A stretch of 64,000 nucleotides of DNA, from the NCBI RefSeq assembly GCF_000372725.1, contig NW_005200461.1, forward strand, positions 29,253 to 93,252. Reading direction: 5' to 3'. Shown piece by piece: positions 24,141 to 35,798 of the stretch. Source of the stretch: Emiliania huxleyi CCMP1516. Its lineage: Eukaryota > Haptophyta > Isochrysidales > Noelaerhabdaceae. The translations under genes were made by a program, and so were the position numbers. The notes beneath the pieces were generated by a model, which saw only the letters and a list, made by a program, of their open reading frames with translations, was not told the DNA's origin and made no database searches. The first letter of the stretch is position 1. The number at the start of each line of letters is the position of its first letter.

Positions 24141-24943
24141 GTGAGGGGCAGCGCCCCACGCCCTGTGATCGCTCGCCGCTTGGCACCAGTGATAGCAGTA
24201 TGTGACAGCGCAGCGCGCCGTGTACAGGGAGCGCGCTCCTGCGACACCGTTTTGATTTCCCGGTACATTCGTACGTTCGTACGTCAGTAGTCGCATTCTC
24301 TCTTCTTCATTCCATTGACAGGTAAACACAGCCCTTGTCCCGAATCCAGCCCTGGGTTTCGGGGCGGGTGACGACTGACGTGCTGACGCGGCCTCGTTAT
24401 ACTGGGGGCAGGCATGGGGCAGGACACTGGACTGGCACGGGGCGCGCACTGGCACTAACACGCGAAAAGACTTTTACGCCGCAGACGGCTCTTCCGCCTC
24501 GGTTCGCAGCCGCGGAGGCCGAGCAGGCCGCGCCGACCGGCCCGTCTCGGGGTGGGTAACTGTGCGCAGCTCTGCCGATATGGGCGCGCGCGGCCTCGGG
24601 CGGATCTACGGTGCGGCACGAGCCTTGCGATGCTGCGCGCCGAAGACTTCCGCCTTGCCAAAAAAGAATTTTCCGGACGCCCACCGCGCACGCACGCAGC
24701 GCACACACACTGGCCAAAAAAGCGGGCAGATGCAATCTCAATGGAAAACGCAAAATTTTATACGCACGCGCCGTCGAGCAGCCGCGCGAAAGCCAGCATG
24801 CCATGACAGCCTGGGAGTGCAGTCATTTGCCTCACGGAGGGCGCCTGGGTCTAATTTAGTGCGTGTGAATGAACTTTAGTGATAGTTTAGTGCGCTATTT
24901 AGTGCGTGTTCGAGTGCGTATATAGTGCGACTTTAGCGCAAGG
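24141..24943. other. Intergenic region with short dispersed motifs
   Basis: No gene was recognised. It contains a short array of TTTAGTGCG-like words (24854-24940) and a block at 24438-24474 resembling one at 22079-22115 on the other side of the NHL-BTB gene. Confidence 0.4.
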
Positions 24944-25657
24944 CACGATGTCTCAAATATGAGGGGTTTTGACTCCTACCGGCTCCTGACGCTATTCCTG
25001 GCAGCTCTTATGACCAGGATCAGTAGTGCTATGATACAGGGTGCCCATGCTAGCGCAGGAGCTGCCACACTCGCCCGGACCGTCCCCTTCTGGGGCCGGT
25101 TCCGCAGCCCGCGAGAGCCGACAGCGGGGCCGTGCCGCGGGTGCCTACTGCCGAGTGCCACAAACACTGCGCCGTCCCGCCATCACCTACAGGCTGTCTT
25201 GTGTGATGGTTGGGATGTCCAAACGCCACCATCTTGGCTCTTGCGACCTCAAACCCGCGAGCTGTATGGGTGGTCCTGACGTCGACAGACGCCCGATGAC
25301 CACGGTGAAGCTGAGCCGGAACGCGTCGACAAGTCTCGCCTGAGCCCGTGGCGGTCGCCGGCTGGGTCGCTGTGCACGGGCCGGTACCTCAGGCGTCACC
25401 TCCGCAGCCTCAGGTCTCACACTCCATCACCTCCGACGGGACGCCTTCGGTGGCACGCTCGGCGGCGACTTTGTGGCAGCCCCACAGCGAGCGCGGCGTC
25501 GAGCCTGTTCGGTCTGGTCGGTTCGCGGCACTCACTGGGTGCCAGGGAGTGCCGCCGACACGCGAGCGGTGCTTCCTGGCAGCGCGCGCCGGCTGCGGGG
25601 CTGCCACAAACTCGAGTCACGCTTCTTTGGGACATTTTCGACGCTTTTGTCCCATAT
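24944..25657. mobile_element. Dispersed element copy A (ends degraded)
   Basis: It is about 90% identical by eye to the elements at 47220 and 62745, starting at CACGATGTCTCAAATATG and ending in GACGCTTTTGTCCCATAT. The outer terminal inverted repeats are missing or diverged, so this is an older copy. It holds the same internal open frame (24959-25279, MRGFDSYRLLTLFLAALM...ELYGWS) and the same internal hairpin (about 25526-25554). Confidence 0.8.
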
Positions 25658-26480
25658 CCCTGAGTAGTTTCACGTGTCATACTGTGCCGGCTACCCAATC
25701 TAGCGTTAGATAGCCGCTCCGCGGCACATCGTTGGGCCGGTTCGATGTTCTGAGCATGCCGTGTGATTTTGGTACGATGTTTCTGGACTAAATCGTTCAT
25801 AATTATCGAAATACGTACGTCCCGGAGCTAGCTTCAGCGCCACACCACTACGTTGCGGCCACGGGCCGCCACCACCGCGGAGCTGGCGCCTCCCGATGGC
25901 CGCCGAGTGTCGTGCGCCATCCGCATGTGTCCTCATCACGCCTCAGCGCCGCGTGCAAAGGGCGGCGGCCTCGACCCTCGAGCGAGCAGCACTCGGTCGT
26001 CGCACCACAACACACCAGAAAAGCCGGCGGACCACAACACGCCAGAAGAGTGGGGAGGCTCGTCCGCCATGCCGATTGTCCATCAACCATCTATGAGAGC
26101 AGAGCAGAGCTTGCGACTCACGGTCTACAGCCTGACATGTTAGTTCCGCCCATGGCGTGTCTGACTCCGAGGCGGTGCGATGTGCCATCCATTGCCTCGC
26201 CCTCTGATGCCGCCGATGGCTTGCCTCGCCATCGCGTAGCGGACAGGGCGTGCACTGCCTCCGTAGGCGATAGCCGGCAGCGATTGCGTACGCAGAGTGT
26301 ACATCAACCGGCGCTGTGTGGCAGATCGGCCACAAGTTCGGCCACCGTGGCGTGCACTGCTGTGCGGTGGCTCTCCGGCCTCTCGGGGCTGCGGGGCGAG
26401 ACACACGCAACACCCGCTATCAGCCACTCCCTCTGGTCCTTCATTCGCAGCAGCTGCAAAATGTGCATGGCAACACGTAC
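25658..26480. other. Region without recognised gene
   Basis: Open frames on both strands lack domain signal. A short tandem duplication of ACAACACRCCAGAA lies at about 26007-26050. Confidence 0.35.
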
Positions 26481-26519
26481 TTACAACTGCAGGTGCCAAT
26501 TACCCTCTTCTACTGCACC

Positions 26520-26935
26520 CCTCCCCCGCGGCGGCGGCTGCGGCGCGGCTGAGGGCTCGGGGGCTCCTCGCCAGCCTGCCGGCCCCGCTTGCCTCGACCG
26601 CCCCGCCGGCTCTTCTTCTTTTGAGGCTTCGCGGCAGCGGCGGCGCCGCCGAATCGCTCCTGTCTGTCGCGCTTCTCCTGGCGCTGTTTCTCCCTGGCGC
26701 TGGTTGCCGCATCTGTCGAGGAAGCGGAGGCTCCTGATCTGCCGATCGCCCTTTGCGCCGTAGTACGTCTCGTAGTGCGCGAGGATTGTCGCCTCGTGCT
26801 CGGGCAGCACCGCGTCGATCGCGGCGCGCAGCGACTCGCCGTCCTCGCCATCGACGCTGCATGGGAGCGGCGGCGGCGGCGGCGGTGGCGGCGGCGGGTC
26901 CTCGCCGTCCGAAGGAGGCTCCAGCGAGATCTCCT
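26520..26935 (-). CDS. Possible exon(s) of a basic protein
   Basis: On the minus strand 26935 to about 26745 reads SLEPPSDGEDPPPPPP, then CSVDGEDGESLRAAIDAVLP and EHEATILAHYETYYGAKGD. In a frame one base away, about 26735 to 26510 reads AATSAREKQRQEKRDRQERF, then KPQKKKSRRGGRGKRGRQAG and a stop. The two halves look like one protein with a basic tail, joined by a short intron or frameshift that I cannot place. The CT-rich minisatellite at 26930-27230 would be an upstream intron. Function unknown. Confidence 0.35.
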
Positions 26936-27232
26936 CTCCTCTCGTCTCCTCTCGTCGCCTCTCCTCTCCTCTCGTCTCGTCTCGTCTCGTCTCGTCTCGT
27001 CTCCTCTCCTCTCCTCTCCTCTCCTCTCACTCCACTCCTCTCCTTTCTCCGCTTCTCTCCTCTCCTCTCCTCTCGTCTCGTCTCGTCTGTCTCCTCTCCT
27101 CTCGTCTCCTCTCCTGTCTCCTCCCCTCCCGTCTCGTCTCGTCTCGTCTCGTCTCCTCTCGTCTCCTCGCCACTCCTCTCTCCTCTCCTCTCCTCTCCTG
27201 TGTCCTCCCCTCTCTCGTCTCTTCAGTCATAC
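26925..27232. repeat. CTCTC/GTCTC minisatellite
   Basis: About 300 bp of 5-bp and 10-bp units of CTCTC and GTCTC type, interrupted by short variants. One strand is almost pure pyrimidine, apart from scattered Gs. Confidence 0.9.
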
Positions 27233-27623
27233 CCCGAGTCTCGTGTTCGAAGGGGGCCGGGGTTCACGTGGCTACGGCCTATACGCCCCACCCCCCACGC
27301 CCCACCACGTTCGACTCTCGACTCTGTGCGGTGTTTGTGTAGCAGTTTGTGTGGAGACCACAGAGAGCAGCACAAAGATTCCCAGTAAGAAACTGATCCG
27401 CCGAGGACCTTTCTGGTTATTCTGATTTCTGTGTGTTGCTGTTGGCGCTGTTGCCGCAGAGCCAGAGCGGAAGAGCCGCCGCGTAATGGAAATGCTAATG
27501 CGTAATGGTGAGGGCCTGAGTGCGAGAGGCGGTGCATGCACCCATCACCGACGCAAGCGACATGGCATGACTCTCTGACGCACCTCTCTGACACACGCGC
27601 ACCTCTACGCGCCGCGCGGCGCG
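27233..27623. other. Intergenic, no gene seen
   Basis: It holds no convincing open frame with domain signal. It lies downstream of the MAP kinase gene's stop. Confidence 0.4.
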
Positions 27624-30199
<2,576 letters not shown>

Positions 30200-30215
30200 T
30201 TTGCGAGCGCCAGCC

Positions 30216-30294
30216 GCAAGGGAAGCGTCGCGCGAAGATGAAGCAAACCTTTTATTATTTTTTTATGAACCCACCTTGGACTCGTATGGGTACC
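30216..30294. repeat. Direct repeat R2, copy 1
   Basis: This block (CGCGCGAAGATGAAGCAAAC, then T-rich, then GGACTCGTATGGGTACC) resembles 34288-34373. The pair flanks the ankyrin-kinase gene and this copy also sits just upstream of the MAP kinase start at 30199. Confidence 0.65.
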
Positions 30295-30351
30295 TAGCTC
30301 TAGCCTCTACCTCGGTCTCGTACTTCGTACACAAGTATTACCCCTCAAGTA

Positions 30352-33300
30352 TTACCCCTCGAGTTCCCCGATCGCCTCCGTCACCGCGGCCACGAGCCGC
30401 GACGCCTCCCCCTCGCTGCGCGGCCCGTCCCTCCTCCACCTCGCCGCGTCGTGGTGCCTCGCCGCGTTCGCCCAGATGCGCAGCGAGTGCAGCTGGCTCC
30501 GCAGCTCGGTCGGCAAGCCGCACTCGCGGTGCCAAAAGTTGATGCGCTCATCGAAGCCGTCGGGCGCCGCCGCAGAGCGCGAGGCGTAGACGGCGTCGAG
30601 GCGCGGCATCAGCGTGTTGAAGGCGAGCAGCATGTTGCCCTGGATGCGCGCCTGCGCGTCGCCGCCCGTGCGCATGCCGCGCACCTGCACTGAGAGCGGC
30701 GAAGGCTCGTACCAGGTGGTGCGGGCGGCTGCCGCAGCGGCCTCGTCTCCAGGTGCCGGCGCAGCCTCCTCCACCCCCGCCCCGCCCTCTGCGCCAGACA
30801 GCAGTCCCCGGAGCGTCATGAGAGCCTCGGGTAGCGTGCAGCGGTTGCGCAAGCTGTCGTGGCAGAGGCTCTTCTGCCCGTCTCCCGCCTTGGCGAGGTC
30901 CTTGACAGCGCGCGCCGCGATCTCAGGCCACCCCGCCGCCGCATCTGCGATCTGGGACGCGTCGATGTTGGTCCAGAGTCCGTCAAACTCCTCCTCGCAC
31001 CGGTCGGTGAGCTGCACCTCGGAGCGGTTGGTGAGGCAGACGAGGAGGGTGATGCCGATGGCGTAGCCGTCTGTCTTGCTCGAGTACTCGCCCCCCTTGG
31101 AGATGGAGGGGCAGAGGTAGCCAGTGGACATGTAGAGAGCAGTCGAGCGGAGGCGGACAGAGGCGTCGGGACGCTGGTCCTTGGCGAAGCCCGTGTCGGC
31201 GAGCACTGCGGTCAGCTCCTCGTCGAGCAAGATGTTGTCCGGCTTGACGTCGCGGTGCACGATGCCCTTCGAGTGGAGGTAGACGAGCGCCTCGGTCGCC
31301 TCGCAAGCAATGCGAACGCGCTGCCGCCACATCAGCGGCCTCGGCGGCTCTTCCATGCCCAGCCGCCGAAGCTGCGCAGCGCGGTCGGGATCTGAGATGC
31401 GCAGCCGCGCCTCGAGCGAGCCGCCGCGCATCAGCGGCGAGAGGAGGCAGACGCCGTCGGGCGAGAGGCAGTAGCCGAGCAGCGGCAGCAGGTGCGGGTG
31501 GCTCACCGCCTTGAGAAGCTTCACCTCGAGCTCCGCCCGTGACAAGCCGCCCGACTGGCCCGACTTTGCCCGCTTGACGACGAGCGGCAAGTGGCGCAGC
31601 TGTGGAGGCGCGGCGAGGTGGAGGTGGAGGTCGGCCGACGCCTCGTAGACGCGGCTGAAGCCGCCGCTGCCAATCAGCTTGCCATCCGCAAACCCGTCGG
31701 TAGCCGCGGTGAGGTCCGACAGGGCTAGCTCGATGGGCCGAGCGGCAGCCGCCTCTTCCGCCGCGGCCGGCTCGGCGACAGACAGAGTTTCCAGCTTCAA
31801 CTCCGCCGCGCTCACCTCCTCGGCCAAGGCAGGCAGCGCGCCCACGTGCGGCCTGGCGGCGGCGATGCCCGCTCGGAGCGCGGAGGAACTGTCTGCGGTG
31901 TCGAGCGACTTGAGCGCGCCCATCGCCGCGCCATGCGCCTTGCGCAGCCGCTGGCTGTCCTTCCTCCGCGCCTCCTTGAGCTTGTCGCGCACGCGCCTCG
32001 CCGCCGCCAGCACGGCCGGGCTCGCGAGGCCGCTGCACGCCTCCAGCGCGCTGGCCACGCCCACGTACGAGCCAGCGGCCACGGCCTGCTGCAGCGCCTC
32101 GTCCGCCGCAGCGATGGCGGCTGCGTTGGCGGGCGGAGGAGATGGGGCTGGCGGCGCGGCTAGCGGCGGCGATGCGGCGGTGGCGCTGGGGCCAGGCGCC
32201 GCGTTGTCTGCCTCGCCGCCGCCACTCTTCTTCTTCTTCTTCTTGCCCTTCTTGCTCTCCTTGGCGCGCTCCTCCTTCTCCGCCTCCTCCTCCGCCAGCA
32301 GCGCCTCGGCATGCCGCGCCGCAGTCGCCTCTGCCGCCGCTCTCTCCGCCTCCCTCGCCTCCGCCCCCGCAACCCACGCCGCCTCCTTCGCCGCCTTCTC
32401 AGCCGCCGCCTCCGCCGCCGCATGCTCCTCGAGGGCGCGCACGCATGCGGCGTGGCCCTTCTCCTTGGCCAGCTGCAGCGCCGTCTTGCCGTTCGCACGC
32501 GCCGCCGTGTCAGAGCCCGCCCGCAGCAAGCGCCGCACGACGGCGGGGTGGTTGAAGAGGGCGGCGATCATCAGGGCGGTCAAACCGTTGCTGTCCTGCA
32601 GGTCGAACTTCGCGCCGTGCTGCAGCAGCAGCTCGACCACCCGCTCGTGGCCTTGGCTGGCGGCGTACGTCAGCGCGGTGCTGCCGACGCTGTTCTGTAG
32701 GTCGAACTTCGCGCCGTGCTGCAGCAGCAGCTCGACCACCCGCTCGTGGCCTTGGCTGGCGGCCCACATCAGCGCGGTTTCGCCGTCGCTGTCCTGCAGG
32801 TTGACCTTCGCCCCGCGCCGCAGCAGCAGCTCGACCACCCGCTCGTGGCCGTTGGTGGCGGCGCCCATCAGCAGCGTGAGGCCGCTCTCCTTGTCTCTCT
32901 CGTACGTCGCGTCGACCCGCCCGCCACTGTCGAGCCACGCCAGCACCGCCTCCTCCTCGCCACGCTCCACCGCTGCCACGACCGCATCGGAGACTGCCAC
33001 GACACCGCTCGACGCCCGCCCCGCCACCGCTGGAGATAGCGTCTTCGCGTCTCTCGATCCAGCCGAGGAAACGCCGCCGGAGGAAGCGCCGCCTGCGCCT
33101 CTGCCGCCCACTGCCGCCGCAGTGGGCCGTCCCGCAACGACCGCCTCCTTGACGTGCTGCCTAAAGGCCTCGACGCACTCGGCGTGCCCCTTCTCCTTGG
33201 CCAGCTGCGGCGCCGTCTTGCCGCTCGTACCGCGCGCCGCCGTGTCTGCGCCCGCCCGCAGCAAGCGCCGCACGACGGCGGGGTGGTCGAAGACGGCGGC

Positions 33301-33903
33301 GCCCATCAGCGCGGTGTCGCCGTCGTTGTCCTGCGTGTTGACCTCCGCGCCGCGCTGCAGCAGCAGCTCGACCACCCGCTCGTGGCCGCTGCCGGCGGCG
33401 TACATCAGCGCGGTGCCGCCGACGCTGCCCTGCAGGTTGACCTCAGCGCTGCGCCGCAGCAGCAGCTCGACCACCCGCTCGTGGCCGTGGTGGGCGGCGC
33501 CCATCAGCAGCGTGAGGCCGCTCACGCCTCGTCTCTCGCAAACCGCGTCGGCCCGCCCGCCACTGTCGAGCCACGCCAGCACCGCCTCCTCCTCGCCACG
33601 CTCCGCTGCTGCGCTGACCGATTCGGAGGCTGCCGCGGCACTGCTCGACACCGCCGGTGACAGATTACCCGGCCGCACCCGCACGCTCTCGCCGCCGCCC
33701 TCGAGCGCCACAGCGTACCGCCCGCCCTCGAAGCTCCGCGCCACGCCCCGTTGCCCGTTCAGCTCGGGGCGGGAAGAGAGCCCGCCGAGCACGACGCGCT
33801 GGCCGAGCAGCGGCGCGTCCACAGCTGTCGCTGCCGCGCCCGAGGAAGCGCCGCCCACCCCTGCCCGGCCGTCGCTGCTTGGCTCGCACCGCCTGTAGTC
33901 CAT
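30352..33903 (-). CDS. Intronless ankyrin-repeat protein kinase, 1,183 aa
   Basis: A single open frame from MDYRRCEPSSDG. Order: an SH3-like module near residues 30-80 (NGQRGVARSFEGGRYAV); two tandem blocks each beginning AAERGEEEAVLAWLDSGGR and holding three to four ankyrin repeats (GHERVVELLLRRGAKVNLQD); an Ala/Glu/Lys-rich linker (SKKGKKKKKKSGGG); and a Pelle/RLK-like kinase (LIGSGGFSRVYEA, LPLVVKRAK, IVHRDVKPDNILLDEELTAV). The usual DFG is DTG (ADTGFAKDQ), so metal binding is probably intact but the Phe is lost. A C-terminal helical region (LHSLRIWANAARHHD) follows. The start was set at 33903 because an AT-rich promoter-like block (33914-33940) lies just upstream; the open frame itself extends further. 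The target is unknown. Confidence 0.85.
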   Translation of the reverse strand: MDYRRCEPSSDGRAGVGGASSGAAATAVDAPLLGQRVVLGGLSSRPELNGQRGVARSFEGGRYAVALEGGGESVRVRPGNLSPAVSSSAAAASESVSAAAERGEEEAVLAWLDSGGRADAVCERRGVSGLTLLMGAAHHGHERVVELLLRRSAEVNLQGSVGGTALMYAAGSGHERVVELLLQRGAEVNTQDNDGDTALMGAAVFDHPAVVRRLLRAGADTAARGTSGKTAPQLAKEKGHAECVEAFRQHVKEAVVAGRPTAAAVGGRGAGGASSGGVSSAGSRDAKTLSPAVAGRASSGVVAVSDAVVAAVERGEEEAVLAWLDSGGRVDATYERDKESGLTLLMGAATNGHERVVELLLRRGAKVNLQDSDGETALMWAASQGHERVVELLLQHGAKFDLQNSVGSTALTYAASQGHERVVELLLQHGAKFDLQDSNGLTALMIAALFNHPAVVRRLLRAGSDTAARANGKTALQLAKEKGHAACVRALEEHAAAEAAAEKAAKEAAWVAGAEAREAERAAAEATAARHAEALLAEEEAEKEERAKESKKGKKKKKKSGGGEADNAAPGPSATAASPPLAAPPAPSPPPANAAAIAAADEALQQAVAAGSYVGVASALEACSGLASPAVLAAARRVRDKLKEARRKDSQRLRKAHGAAMGALKSLDTADSSSALRAGIAAARPHVGALPALAEEVSAAELKLETLSVAEPAAAEEAAAARPIELALSDLTAATDGFADGKLIGSGGFSRVYEASADLHLHLAAPPQLRHLPLVVKRAKSGQSGGLSRAELEVKLLKAVSHPHLLPLLGYCLSPDGVCLLSPLMRGGSLEARLRISDPDRAAQLRRLGMEEPPRPLMWRQRVRIACEATEALVYLHSKGIVHRDVKPDNILLDEELTAVLADTGFAKDQRPDASVRLRSTALYMSTGYLCPSISKGGEYSSKTDGYAIGITLLVCLTNRSEVQLTDRCEEEFDGLWTNIDASQIADAAAGWPEIAARAVKDLAKAGDGQKSLCHDSLRNRCTLPEALMTLRGLLSGAEGGAGVEEAAPAPGDEAAAAAARTTWYEPSPLSVQVRGMRTGGDAQARIQGNMLLAFNTLMPRLDAVYASRSAAAPDGFDERINFWHRECGLPTELRSQLHSLRIWANAARHHDAARWRRDGPRSEGEASRLVAAVTEAIGELEG

Positions 33904-33910
33904 GCCGCAC

Positions 33911-33940
33911 AGGCGCAAAAAGAATTTTACTCGGCTCACA
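33911..33940 (-). promoter_or_regulatory. Candidate start-proximal element
   Basis: The plus strand reads GCAAAAAGAATTTTACTCGG then CT, ending about 10 nt upstream of the kinase ATG on the minus strand. A closely related block (GCAAAAGAAAATTCTTCGGC) occupies the same position before the AP2 gene at 52877-52898. Confidence 0.45.
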
Positions 33941-34237
33941 CAAAAATGCCCAAACTGTGAGAGTGATTTCTTGTTGGTTAATAAAAATATCTCTCTCAAA
34001 ACTCTGCCCGTCAGATACATGTATGTCGGAATTGTCGGAGAATAGCGACTAGCACACCTCTGAGTCCCAGAAACCCGAGGAGTCACACAGTCCACCTGTG
34101 TGATGCACGCCCTGCGAGCGGGGCGGGGTGCGCACTGTCCCTCTGTGTTCGTGTGCGTCGCCCATCTCTCCCTGGAGATGACTGCTCTATTTATTTATTT
34201 ATTGGGATCGGAGTGGGAGTCAGAAATGTGGTCCTTG

Positions 34238-34287
34238 CGCGAGGGGAGCTCGATAGACTCGAGGGGCCAGGATACGCCGCGAGGAGG
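34238..34287. repeat. 51-bp dispersed repeat R1, copy 1
   Basis: It contains GCGAGGGGAGCTCGATAGAC, then GAGGGGCCAGGATACGCCGC. It recurs at 52921-52971 with one or two differences. Repeat R2 begins directly at its 3' end. Confidence 0.85.
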
Positions 34288-34373
34288 AGCAAGGGAAAGC
34301 GACGCGCGAAGATGAGCAAAACACCTCCTAATTATTTAAATGAACACCTTCCTTAGACTCGTACGCGAGTACC
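34288..34373. repeat. Direct repeat R2, copy 2
   Basis: GCAAGGGAAAGCGACGCGCG, then AAGATGAGCAAA and TTAGACTCGTACGCGAGTACC, align with 30216-30294. It lies upstream of the ankyrin-kinase gene. Confidence 0.65.
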
Positions 34374-34904
34374 AGGTTGACCCGGTTTAGGGCGCCCCGC
34401 CCGTCCACCAACCATGAAAACGTAACAGCTACCATACACTGAAAAAGGTGGTAGGAGGCTCGTACACAGGACTATAATATAAATAAACCTCCGAGCACCA
34501 ATGGGTCGCTTCTCATCCTCCTACGGGAATGTGCGTAAGTAAGAGCCACATACATTGATAAAACTGGTTCGCTGCGCACCCTCCTAGATGACACTCTCTC
34601 GCGTGTGCCTCCGCCACCGCCCCGGTGCCAACGGCGACGCGCTCAGCGTCAGGCTCCGGGCTCGTAGCAAGCAGCTTGGGGAGGGTCAGTCAGGCATGGC
34701 GCGGCCTCGCGGCCACGAGCGACCGTAGGGCGCGGGACGGCGGGAGAAGCGCGGCTGCCGTGTCGTCCTCGAGGCTGCCCGTCGGGGTTGACACATAGAT
34801 ATTATGGGCCAAACCGCCCCTCGCGCGCGCAGACCCCCGACGGCTCTGGCATCCCGAACCCAGTGTCGAATGTGTCTCGCGCCTTGCGGGGGGGGGAGCG
34901 GAAA
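34374..34904. other. Intergenic, AT-richer than surroundings
   Basis: No gene seen. It contains AT-rich stretches around 34430-34570 that may be promoter or UTR sequence. Confidence 0.35.
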
Positions 34905-35798
34905 GGAGGAACCTCTTCCCCACCTTCTACCGCTGCTCCTCCCTCGCCCGCGTCACCCTCCCCGCCACCCTCACCTCCATCGGCAAGCACCCTCACCACC
35001 GTCACCTTGCCCGCTGGCCTCACCTCCATCGGCCCCAGCGCCTTGGACCTCTGCTCCTCTCTCGCCTCCGTCAACCTCCCCGCTGGCCTCACCTCCATCT
35101 GCAGAGGCGCCTTCTTCGGCTGCTCCTCCCTGACCCGCATCGCCTTCCCCGCCGGCCTCACCTCCATCGGTGACTACGCCTTCCTCGGCTGCTCCGCCCT
35201 CACCACCGTCACCCTCCCTGCCGGCCTTACCTCCATCAGCGAGCAAGCCTTCTTCGGCTGCTCCGCACTCGGCTCCGTCACCTTCCCCGCCGGCCTCACC
35301 TCCATCGGCAAAGCCGCCTTCTGCCGCTGCTCCTCCATCGCCCGCGTCACCCTCCCTGCCGGCCTCACCTTCATCGGCAGCCTCGCCTTCGCCCTCTGCT
35401 CCTCCCTGACCCGCGTCACCGTGCTAGACACGGCCACGATCGGCGACGAGGCTTTCAATTCTGAGACCACCGTCCTCCGCCTCTCGCCTGCAAGCATGCG
35501 CGACCTGCAGCGCTGGTACGAGGCGGTGGACGGGGCTCTGGCCAACAAGCGCTGCCGCCCCCTCCTCTACGGCTGGCTAGAGCGGGCCCAGGACCTCCCC
35601 CCCCTCCCCTTTCGCCCGCAAGGTTTGGTTCCGCGAGCTGCCCGAGTCCGGTCGCTGTGTCAGAGCAGGAGAACCCCCTGTGCCCCTGATCGTCCTTCCA
35701 AAATCCTGCTCGTGCAGGTGGGGACCCCCGGTCCTCCTCCAAGCCCCACCCGACCGGCGGGCAGGCGTGGGGCGCGTCGCCCCGCTTGCTCTAGGTAG
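34905..35798 (+). pseudogene. BspA-type leucine-rich repeat gene, 5' part broken
   Basis: From about 34980 one frame encodes six LRR_5 (BspA-like) repeats of 23 residues with consensus LPAGLTSIG..AF.GCSSLT.VT. These are followed by a C-terminal segment (FNSETTVLRLSPASMRDLQR) and a basic tail to the stop at 35798. An earlier repeat (FYRCSSLARVTLPATLTSIG, about 34925-34978) is in a different frame and lacks its AF.GCS part, so a deletion joining two repeats broke the frame. A G-run at about 34886 makes the true start unclear. Such proteins are often surface or adhesion repeats in protists and bacteria; function here is unknown. Confidence 0.6.

Noticed and set aside
21945-24461. 838-codon minus-strand open frame
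   Set aside because: It is antisense to the NHL-BTB gene; its long open run follows from GC-rich codons on the other strand and it has no domain.
31679-33898. 739-codon plus-strand open frame
   Set aside because: Antisense shadow of the ankyrin-kinase gene; its repeats mirror ankyrin codons.
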